From: Nonomuraea rubra
GTDB lineage: Bacteria > Actinomycetota > Actinomycetes > Streptosporangiales > Streptosporangiaceae
Length of the DNA: 64,000 bases
Direction of reading: 5' to 3'
Assembly: GCF_014207985.1 (NCBI RefSeq)
Contig: NZ_JACHMI010000001.1
Span: 5,191,001-5,255,000, forward strand
Part shown: positions 58,048 through 64,000 of the stretch, piece after piece
Layout: each line of letters begins with the position of its first letter
Position numbering within the stretch: the first letter of the stretch is position 1
Notes under the pieces: generated by a model
Told to the model about the DNA's origin: nothing
Seen by the model: the letters and a program-made list of their open reading frames with translations, nothing else
Databases searched by the model: none
Translations under genes and position numbers: made by a program

Positions 58048-59505
58048 TCAGGAGGTCGAGGAGGTCTCCATCGCCGGCGATTCCGCCGCGGCGGGCAGGT
58101 CGCCGCCGGCGGCCGGCCGCCGCAGGACGGCGAGCGCCACCGCGAACGCCGCCAGCAGCAGGCCGGCGGAGATGGCGAACGCGAGCCGGTAACCGCCGGT
58201 GAGCGCGGCGGCCTCGCCGGCCCCGGCCGCCAGCAGCTCGCCGGTACGCGAGGCGGCCATCGTGGACAGCACCGCCACGCCGATGGCCATGCCCACCTGC
58301 TGCGTGGTGTTGAACAGGCCGGAGGCCAGGCCCGCGTCGCTGTCCCTGGCGCCGGACATGCCCAGCGTGGCCAGCGCGGGCAGCACCAGCCCGCCACCCG
58401 AGATCAGCAGCATGGGCGGGAGCAGGTGGGTGAGGTAACCGGCGTCCACCGTGACCCGGGTGAGCAGCAGCATCGCCGCCACCAGCAGCACCAGGCCGCC
58501 CATCAGCACCGTACGGGCGCCGAAGCGGGCGCTGAGCCGGGCGGAGACGAACAGCGAGATCGTGCCGATGCCCACCGCGGCGGGCAGCATGGCCAGGCCG
58601 GTCTCCAGGGCGCCGTACCCCAGGACCCGCTGCATGTAGAGCGCGACGAGCACCTGGAAGGCGAACATTCCGGACAGGCTCAGCATCTGGGCGAGGTTCG
58701 CGCCGGCGACGTTGCGCGGGCGCAGGATGCGCAGCGGCATCAGCGGGGCCTTGGCGGTGGCCTGCCGTGCCACGAAGGCGCCGAGCAGGGCGATCGACAG
58801 CGCGCCGAGCCCGAGGGTGTGGGCGGCGAGCCAGCCGTACTCCTCGACCTTGACGACCGTGTAGATGCCCAGCATCAGCCCGGAGGTCACCAGCAGGGCG
58901 CCGATGACGTCGGCGCCGGCGGACAGGCCGATCCCGCGGTCGGCGGGCAGCGCCGGCAGCGCGAGCAGCAGGGTGACCAGCCCGATCGGCACGTTGATGA
59001 AGAAGATCCACGGCCAGCTCAGCGCGTCGGTGAGCACGCCGCCCACGACCTGGCCGATGGACGCGCCGGCCGCCCCGGTGAAGCTGAAGATCGCGATCGC
59101 CCTCCCGCGCTCGGCCTGGTCCGTGAACAGCGTCACCAGGATGCCCAGGACCACGGCCGAGGCCAGCGCGCTGCCCACCCCTTGCAGGAACCGGGCGGCG
59201 ATCAGCAGGCTGGCATCGGTGGCCGCGCCCGCCAGCACGGAGGCGGCGGTGAAGATCGCGTTCCCGGCCAGGAACATCGCCCGCCGCCCGATCAGGTCGC
59301 CCAGCCGGCCCGCCAGGAGCAGCAGGCCGCCGAAGGGGATCAGGTACGCGTTGACGATCCAGCTCAGCCCGGCGGCCGAGAAGTCCAGATCCCGCTGGAT
59401 GGCCGGCATCGCCACGGTCACGATGCTGCCGTCCAGGATGGTCATCAGTCCCGTCGCGGACAGCACGCCCAGCGCGGTCCAGCGCGAGGTGAGCACATTC
59501 GACAT
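58048..59505 (-). CDS. MFS drug-efflux transporter, DHA2 (14-TM) type
   Basis: 485 residues with about fourteen membrane helices. Motif C and DHA2 hallmarks: TILDGSIVTVAMPAIQRDLD, SWIVNAYLIPFGGLLLLAGR with LGDLIGRR, SFTGAAGASIGQVVGGVLTD, WPWIFFINVPIGLV and ASGLFNTTQQVGMAIGVAVL. It exports drugs or antibiotics by proton antiport. Unlike the damaged DHA2 gene at 20-21 kb, it is complete. ATG 59505 follows GGGAGAG. It lies downstream of a marR gene on the same strand and is probably controlled by it. Confidence 0.92.
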   Translation of the reverse strand: MSNVLTSRWTALGVLSATGLMTILDGSIVTVAMPAIQRDLDFSAAGLSWIVNAYLIPFGGLLLLAGRLGDLIGRRAMFLAGNAIFTAASVLAGAATDASLLIAARFLQGVGSALASAVVLGILVTLFTDQAERGRAIAIFSFTGAAGASIGQVVGGVLTDALSWPWIFFINVPIGLVTLLLALPALPADRGIGLSAGADVIGALLVTSGLMLGIYTVVKVEEYGWLAAHTLGLGALSIALLGAFVARQATAKAPLMPLRILRPRNVAGANLAQMLSLSGMFAFQVLVALYMQRVLGYGALETGLAMLPAAVGIGTISLFVSARLSARFGARTVLMGGLVLLVAAMLLLTRVTVDAGYLTHLLPPMLLISGGGLVLPALATLGMSGARDSDAGLASGLFNTTQQVGMAIGVAVLSTMAASRTGELLAAGAGEAAALTGGYRLAFAISAGLLLAAFAVALAVLRRPAAGGDLPAAAESPAMETSSTS

Positions 59506-59576
59506 GGTCTCTCCCGTCTCAGGTCGACAGGAGAGACCGTAGCAGATGGTTCCGTAATAGACGATCCTTTTCGGAC

Positions 59577-60065
59577 CTACTTTGCGCGCTCCCGTGCCCT
59601 GCGAGCCTGCTGCGGGCTCTCTGCGGGGGTCGCGAGATGCCCTGTCGCCAGGCGGTTCAGGGCTCGGACCAGCACCTCGCGCTCGTCGTCTGGTAGCGCT
59701 CCGAGCGCCGCGCGGTGCACGCCGTCCACGATCTGCTGGCTGCGCCTGGCGATCTCCGCGCCCGGCTCGGTGACCGCGATGATCCTGGCCCGCCGGTCGG
59801 TGCTGGATGGGCGGCGCTCGGCGTAGCCCGCCTTCTCCAGGGCGTCCACGGTCACCACCATCGTGGTCTTGTCCATGTCGCCCAGCTCGGCGAGCTGGAT
59901 CTGGGTGCGTTCCTCCTCCAGGGCGTGCACCAGCACGCAGTGCATGCGGGCGGTCAGCCCGATCTCGGCCAGCGCCGCCGACATCTGCGTGCGCAACACG
60001 TGGCTGGTGTGGTCGAGAAGGAAGGACAGGTCCGTTTCTGTACGCGCGGGGGCCATCGCTGTCAT
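59577..60065 (-). CDS. MarR family transcriptional regulator
   Basis: 162 residues. Winged HTH: IQLAELGDMDKTTMVVTVDA, then LEKAGYAERRPSSTDRRARI, with dimerisation helices at both ends. The start ATG 60065 is weakly supported by GGCAGGC; ATG 60056 is the alternative. It precedes the MFS exporter and is divergent from a quinone oxidoreductase, the standard arrangement for inducible detoxification. The inverted repeat at 60092-60110 is its likely operator. Confidence 0.88.
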   Translation of the reverse strand: MTAMAPARTETDLSFLLDHTSHVLRTQMSAALAEIGLTARMHCVLVHALEEERTQIQLAELGDMDKTTMVVTVDALEKAGYAERRPSSTDRRARIIAVTEPGAEIARRSQQIVDGVHRAALGALPDDEREVLVRALNRLATGHLATPAESPQQARRARERAK

Positions 60066-60091
60066 GCCTGCCAGCCTACCCAAACCATCCC

Positions 60092-60110
60092 TTCGCAGAT
60101 TATCCGCGAA
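60092..60110. promoter_or_regulatory. Inverted repeat between marR and oxidoreductase
   Basis: TTCGC (60092-60096) and GCGAA (60106-60110) flank a 9-nt AT-rich spacer in the 99-nt divergent region. It is a candidate MarR operator for both directions. Confidence 0.45.
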
Positions 60111-60164
60111 AGGACGATTGGCCTGGCGGTGTTTTCCGCGTGGCCCGCGCGGAAGGACCCTGGC

Positions 60165-61073
60165 ATGGCGAGAGCAGTGCGATTCGACGAGTACGGCGGC
60201 CTGGACGTCCTGCGGGTGGCCGACGTCCCGGTCCCCGAACCCGCGCAGGGCCAGGTGCTGGTCCAGGTCAAGGCCGCGGCCGTCAACCCCGGCGAGGCGA
60301 AGATCCGCGAAGGGCTGTTGCACGACCGGTGGCCCGCCACGTTCCCGTCGGGCGAGGGCAGCGACCTGGCCGGGATCGTGGCCGCCACCGGGCCCGGCGT
60401 GACGGGCGTCGAGCCGGGAGCGGAGGTCATCGGCTTCACCGACCGGCGCGCCAGCCATGCCGAGTACGTGCTCGTGGAGGCGGGCGACCTCACGCCCAAG
60501 CCGCCCGGCGTGCCCTGGGAGGTCGCCGGCTCGCTGGCCGTCGCGGGCTGCACGGCCTGCGCGGCCGTACGGGCGGTGTCCCCGCGGCCGGGCGACACGG
60601 TGGCGGTGTCGGGCGCGGCGGGCGGCGTCGGCTCGATCGCCGTCCAGCTCGCCAGGCGCGCCGGCGCCGAGGTGATCGGCATCGCCGACCCCGTCCACCA
60701 CCAGTGGCTGGCCGCGCACGGGGCCGAGCCGGTCGCGTACGGCGACGGCCTGGCGGACCGGCTGCGCCCGGCCGGGATCGGCGCGTTCGTCGACACCCAC
60801 GGCGGCGGGTACGTCGAGCTCGCCCTCGGCCTCGGCGTCGCTCCGGACCGCGTCAACACGATCGTGGACTTCGCCGCCGTGGGGAAGTACGGCGTCAAGG
60901 CCGAGGGCAGCTCCGCCAAGAGCGCCGCGATGCTGGCGGAGCTGGCCGCCCTGGTGGCCGCCGGTGAGCTGGAGGTGCCGATCGCCGCGACGTACGCGCT
61001 GGACGACGTACGCGCGGCCTTCGAGCGCCTGGAGCGGGGCCACGTCCGGGGCAAGATCGTCCTGCTGCCCTAG
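60165..61073 (+). CDS. NADP-dependent quinone oxidoreductase (zinc-free MDR)
   Basis: 302 residues. The N-terminal GroES-like domain (RFDEYGGLDVLRVADVPVPE, AAAVNPGEAKIREG) precedes a Rossmann domain with VSGAAGGVGSIAVQLARRAG, the AAxGxVGxxA-type NADP motif. No catalytic-zinc Cys ligands are present, as in quinone oxidoreductases. It reduces quinones or enones in the cytoplasm. ATG 60165 follows GGAAGGA. It is divergent from marR. Its stop shares a CTAG with the stop of the convergent alcohol dehydrogenase. Confidence 0.9.
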   Translation: MARAVRFDEYGGLDVLRVADVPVPEPAQGQVLVQVKAAAVNPGEAKIREGLLHDRWPATFPSGEGSDLAGIVAATGPGVTGVEPGAEVIGFTDRRASHAEYVLVEAGDLTPKPPGVPWEVAGSLAVAGCTACAAVRAVSPRPGDTVAVSGAAGGVGSIAVQLARRAGAEVIGIADPVHHQWLAAHGAEPVAYGDGLADRLRPAGIGAFVDTHGGGYVELALGLGVAPDRVNTIVDFAAVGKYGVKAEGSSAKSAAMLAELAALVAAGELEVPIAATYALDDVRAAFERLERGHVRGKIVLLP

Positions 61074-62086
61074 TTCCCCGTGGTGAGCGCCACGCGGTAG
61101 CGGGCCTGGTTGTCCACGACTCGCTGGTACGCCTCGTTGATCTGCTCCAGCGGGCGCTCCTCGGTGATGGGCCGCACGCCGGTCAGCGCGGCGAAGCGCA
61201 GGGTGTCCTCCACGTCCCTGGCGGTTCCGGACGGGTGGCCGTGCACCGACTTCGTGCCCGGGATGACCTGGAACGGGCTGACCTCGATGGGCTCCGGCGC
61301 GGCGCCGACCACGAGCAGCTCACCGTTGTACGCCAGCCCGTCGATCGCGCCGCTCATCGCGGCGGAGCTCATGGCCGTGGCCAGCACGACCCGCGCACCA
61401 CCGAGGGCCTGCAGGGCCTCGGCCGGGTCGCCCGCCGTGGAGTCGAGGTAGTGGTGCGCGCCGAGCTGCTTGGCCAGCTCGGCCTTCTCGGTGCCGCGGG
61501 AGATCGCGACCACCTCCAACCCCATCTTGGCGGCGAACTGGACGCCCAGGTGGCCGAGCCCGCCGATGCCGAGCACCGCGACCAGGTCGCCGGGCCGGGC
61601 GGAGCTGTGGCGCAGCGCGTTGAACACCGCCACCCCCGCACACCCCATCGGGGCGGCCGCCACCGGCGAGAACCCCTCGGGGATCCGGGCCAGCGCGGTG
61701 GCCGGGACGACGGTGGCGTCGGCGTACCCGCCGGGGTAGTGCCAGCCGGGCACCTTCAGGTCGGCGCAGTGGATGAAGTCGCCCGCGCGGCAGGCCCCGC
61801 ACGAGCCGCAGTTCCCGCCGAACCAGCCGACGGCGACGCGGTCGCCGGCCGTCCAGCCGGTCACGCCCTCTCCGAGGGCGTCGATCCGGCCGGCGATCTC
61901 GTGACCGAACACGGCGGGCCACCGCACGGGGTAGCCGCCGTGCACGAAGTAGTGGTCGGTGTGACACACCCCGACGGCCTCGACGGTGACGCGGACCTCG
62001 CCCCGCCCCGGCTCGGGCAGCATCGTGTCGGCGAAGCGGAAGGCGCCACCGGGCGCGGTCACCTGTGCGGAACGAATCGTGGACAT
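61070..62086 (-). CDS. Zinc-dependent alcohol dehydrogenase
   Basis: 338 residues. The catalytic zinc site is VGVCHTDHYFVHGG and GHEIAGRIDALGEGV; the structural zinc site has CGSCGACRAGDFIHC (four Cys). The NAD motif is VLGIGGLGHLGVQFAAKMG. It oxidises alcohols or reduces aldehydes. Start ATG 62086 is set by the preceding GCGAGG and homology; upstream codons are unsupported. It is divergent from an XRE regulator that may control it. Confidence 0.92.
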   Translation of the reverse strand: MSTIRSAQVTAPGGAFRFADTMLPEPGRGEVRVTVEAVGVCHTDHYFVHGGYPVRWPAVFGHEIAGRIDALGEGVTGWTAGDRVAVGWFGGNCGSCGACRAGDFIHCADLKVPGWHYPGGYADATVVPATALARIPEGFSPVAAAPMGCAGVAVFNALRHSSARPGDLVAVLGIGGLGHLGVQFAAKMGLEVVAISRGTEKAELAKQLGAHHYLDSTAGDPAEALQALGGARVVLATAMSSAAMSGAIDGLAYNGELLVVGAAPEPIEVSPFQVIPGTKSVHGHPSGTARDVEDTLRFAALTGVRPITEERPLEQINEAYQRVVDNQARYRVALTTGN

Positions 62087-62229
62087 GCTGGACCTCGCTG
62101 ATCTGTCATGTGCGGACAGCAACGAGTCTTCACGCGGCCGACGCCTTCGTGGGGGCCATGATCGGCCCTGCGCGACCTAGGACGCGCAGTCCCAGGCACG
62201 ACCACCGGTCCGTTCGGCACCATGGAGGG

Positions 62230-63105
62230 ATGAGTCTCAACCGCGAGCTGGCCGACTTCCTGCGCCGCGCCCGCAGCAAGGCCGACCCGGCGCGGGCCGG
62301 GCTGCCGCCCGACGGCCGCATCCGGCGCGTCCCCGGGCTGCGCCGCGAGGAGGTCGCGCTGCTGGCCGGCGTGTCCACCGACTACTACACCCGCCTGGAA
62401 CAGGGCCGCCGCATCACCCCGTCGGACCAGGTGCTCGACGCCGTCGCCCGCGCGCTCGGCCTCGACGACGCCGGCCGCACCTACCTGCACGAGCTGGTCG
62501 GCACCACCGCACGCCCCGCACGCCGGCGCACCCCGGCCGTCCAGCGGGTCCGGCCGGGGCTGCACCAGCTGCTCGACAGCCTGGACGGGCACCCGGCGCT
62601 CATCCTCGGCCGGCGCACCGACGTGCTCGCGGCCAACCGCCTGGCCCGCGCGCTGTTCACCGACTTCGACGCGATGCCGCCCAGGGAGCGGAACTACTCC
62701 CGCTGGATGTTCCTCGACTCCGCCGCCCAGCAGCTGTTCCTCGACTGGGACGAGCAGGCCCGCAACTGCGTGGAGAACCTCCGCCTCGACCTGGCCGCCA
62801 ACCCCGGCGACCCGCTCGCCCGCGACCTGGTCGCGACCCTGTCCGAACGCAGCTCGCAGTTCCGCACCTGGTGGGACGAGCACGGCGTCTACCAGCGCAC
62901 CTTCGGCAGCAAACGCCTGCACCATCCCATCGCCGGCGACCTGACCGTCGCCTACGAGACCCTCACCATGCCCGGCGACCACGACCAGACCCTGTTCCTC
63001 TACACCACCGAACCCGCCAGCACCTCACGCGACGTCCTCAACCTGCTGGCCAGCTGGACCCTGACCAGGCCGAGCACCGGCCCCGGCCACGCGTTCCCGC
63101 CGTGA
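62230..63105 (+). CDS. XRE family regulator with MmyB-like ligand domain
   Basis: 291 residues. The HTH is GLRREEVALLAGVSTDYYTR with LEQGRRITPSDQVLDAVARA. A C-terminal MmyB/MLTR-type domain follows (LLDSLDGHPALILGRRTDVL, AANRLARALFTDFDAMPPRE, GDLTVAYETLTMPGDHDQTL). These regulators are often encoded divergent from dehydrogenases that they control, as here. The ATG at 62230 has GGAGG only 1 nt upstream, too close for normal use, so a leaderless or otherwise unusual initiation is possible. Confidence 0.9.
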   Translation: MSLNRELADFLRRARSKADPARAGLPPDGRIRRVPGLRREEVALLAGVSTDYYTRLEQGRRITPSDQVLDAVARALGLDDAGRTYLHELVGTTARPARRRTPAVQRVRPGLHQLLDSLDGHPALILGRRTDVLAANRLARALFTDFDAMPPRERNYSRWMFLDSAAQQLFLDWDEQARNCVENLRLDLAANPGDPLARDLVATLSERSSQFRTWWDEHGVYQRTFGSKRLHHPIAGDLTVAYETLTMPGDHDQTLFLYTTEPASTSRDVLNLLASWTLTRPSTGPGHAFPP

Positions 63106-63179
63106 GGTGCCCCCTGCCCGTCCACGCCACCGAGAGAGGCGGTGACAGTTCGGCGTGTCGCGGGCGCGCGCCGTCCGGG

Positions 63180-63226
63180 TGTCTGCGCAGACAGGCATTG
63201 CCGGATCCGTGCTGCCTGCGCAGTCA
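63180..63226. promoter_or_regulatory. Paired palindromes upstream of marR
   Basis: TGTCTGCGCAGACA (63180-63193) is a perfect 14-bp palindrome; TGCCTGCGCAGTCA (63213-63226) is a second copy with two changes and the same CTGCGCAG core. Their centres are 33 nt apart, three helical turns, and they lie 32-78 nt before the MarR ATG. Confidence 0.65.
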
Positions 63227-63257
63227 CCTACCGGGGGCGCCCCGATAGTGTGCCGGC

Positions 63258-63722
63258 ATGGCGATACCGCGATTGACCGAGCTCGAGGACGAGGCCTGGC
63301 AGGGCTTCCTGCACGTGCACGACCACATCTGGCGAGAGATCGAGGCCGGCCTGGCCCCGCTGAACGTGAGCATGGCCGAGTACAGCGTCCTGTCCCTGCT
63401 CGGCAGGGCAGGGCGCACCGGCATGCGCATGTCCGAGCTGGCCAAGCGCCGCGTGATGTCCACCGGCGGCTTCACCCGGCTGGCCGACCGGCTCGAACGC
63501 CGCGGGCTCATCGAGCGCAGGCGGGCGGAGGAGGACGGGCGCGGATACGTCGTCGTCCTCACCGCACAGGGGCGGACCGTCCTGCGCAAGGCCTGGCAGC
63601 AGCAGCACGGCGACCTGCGCCGCCTCTTCCTCGACCGGCTGGACGAAGAGGACCTGCGGGACCTGGCTCGGATCTGGTCGCGGCTCGGCCTGGACTCCGG
63701 CGACGCCATGGGCCCGAGGTGA
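63258..63722 (+). CDS. MarR family transcriptional regulator
   Basis: 154 residues. Winged HTH: MRMSELAKRRVMSTGGFTRL, then ADRLERRGLIERRRAEEDGR and VVLTAQG. The N- and C-terminal helices form the dimer. It starts at ATG 63258 and is monocistronic as far as visible. Two copies of a CTGCGCAG-centred palindrome upstream suggest autoregulation with cooperative binding. Target genes are not evident in the window. Confidence 0.88.
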   Translation: MAIPRLTELEDEAWQGFLHVHDHIWREIEAGLAPLNVSMAEYSVLSLLGRAGRTGMRMSELAKRRVMSTGGFTRLADRLERRGLIERRRAEEDGRGYVVVLTAQGRTVLRKAWQQQHGDLRRLFLDRLDEEDLRDLARIWSRLGLDSGDAMGPR

Positions 63723-63742
63723 GCGCCTGACGGGAGACCCGG

Positions 63743-64000
63743 TCACGACGCGTCGGCGCCGTGGAGTTCTCGGTGCCAGAGGTCGGTGCAGATGCGTTCG
63801 ATGCCGGCGGTGAGGTGGCGGCGGTAGGTGGTGAAGGGCAGGCCGAGTTGTTCTGCGGCGAGTTCCTGGGTGGGGGTGCCGTGCAGGTAGGTGATGGACA
63901 GGGCTCGGTGGAGTTTGGCCGAGCGTGGGTCTTCGCGTAGGTCGTCGATGGCTTGGCGGAGCAGGTCGCTGAGTGCCGTGCCAGGGTCTTGGGGGGCTTG
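63743..64000 (-). CDS. C-terminal part of a larger protein, truncated by the window edge
   Basis: The minus strand is open from the window end to TGA 63743, encoding 85 residues with strong actinomycete codon bias and no start. It contains LSDLLRQAIDDLREDPRSAK, TYLHGTPTQELAAEQLGLPF and TTYRRHLTAGIERICTDLWH, ending RELHGADAS. The TQExAAxxLGLPFxTYRRHL pattern is the HTH-like C-terminal tail I associate with actinobacterial ATPase-domain or regulatory proteins. The rest of the gene is outside the window, so the product cannot be named. Confidence 0.65.
   Translation of the reverse strand, partial: QAPQDPGTALSDLLRQAIDDLREDPRSAKLHRALSITYLHGTPTQELAAEQLGLPFTTYRRHLTAGIERICTDLWHRELHGADAS

Noticed and set aside
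1..64000. Mobile element or genomic island
   Set aside because: I saw no transposase, integrase, tRNA or flanking att-like repeats; decay by deletion is the only sign of genome instability.

Overview
The window is very high-GC DNA with tightly packed genes, frequent GTG and TTG starts, strong GGAGG-type ribosome binding sites and many stop/start overlaps (ATGA, GTGA). Regulator families (PadR, HxlR, MarR, XRE, ROK, LacI, ECF with a YCII partner, NarL-type two-component), Tat- and lipobox-type export signals, and a sugar ABC transporter without its own ATPase all fit a filamentous actinomycete. A Streptosporangiales member such as Nonomuraea is plausible, but that genus is inference. No rRNA, tRNA, CRISPR array, transposase or phage gene was seen.

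Region 1-24 kb is a mosaic of small metabolic, stress and regulatory units. These are an SDR, a PhoX-like phosphatase, a frameshifted LLM-type oxidoreductase, a degenerate CobW-like protein behind a Zur-box-like site, a VOC protein, an AEC transporter, a lone ctaD, a marR/epoxide hydrolase pair, hxlR with a divergent alpha/beta hydrolase, ppk2, a YciO-type protein, lspA, a Vat-like acetyltransferase with a divergent TetR, AhpD-like, YCII plus ECF sigma, and PadR plus an FAD monooxygenase facing a doubly deleted MFS gene.

Region 21-32 kb is the most unusual. A single 626-codon frame joins a complete TetR repressor to a complete LacI repressor through a 30-nt-periodic linker. It is flanked by decayed pieces of a GH99-like gene and of an epimerase, and by several perfect palindromes. 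Next to it lie two secreted multidomain proteins: a PQQ-type sugar dehydrogenase with PKD and two CBM6 modules, and a ThuA + DUF1080 + CBM6 + GH99-like protein. Together they suggest an extracellular oxidation/cleavage (3-keto-glycoside) route for a mannose- or glucose-containing glycan. After them come a cupin, a leaderless-looking HTH gene whose start codon ends a 40-bp palindrome, a hydrolase, and a DUF2243/CtaG membrane pair.

Region 33-44 kb holds a heme-oxygenase-like protein lacking its expected metal motif, a bicovalent-FAD BBE-type oxidase, a histidine kinase expanded by two repeat arrays (one in the dimerisation hairpin, one His-rich in the ATP lid) with its response regulator, a helical-protein/lipoprotein group, an enolase-superfamily enzyme and lgt.

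Region 44-58 kb is one minus-strand alpha-glucan operon. In order of transcription it has a ROK regulator, a 15-codon coupling ORF, two ABC permeases, a solute-binding lipoprotein, a GH15 enzyme, an intracellular GH31, a secreted GH31 with C-terminal CBM and a secreted GH31 with CBM20. It looks like an extracellular transglucosylation, import and intracellular hydrolysis pathway, comparable in logic to cycloalternan or isomalto-oligosaccharide systems. Region 58-64 kb has a marR/MFS pair divergent from a quinone oxidoreductase, a zinc alcohol dehydrogenase, an XRE regulator, a MarR gene with paired operators, and the 3' end of a gene leaving the window.

A recurring theme is decay by internal deletion: several genes keep their termini but have lost central segments.
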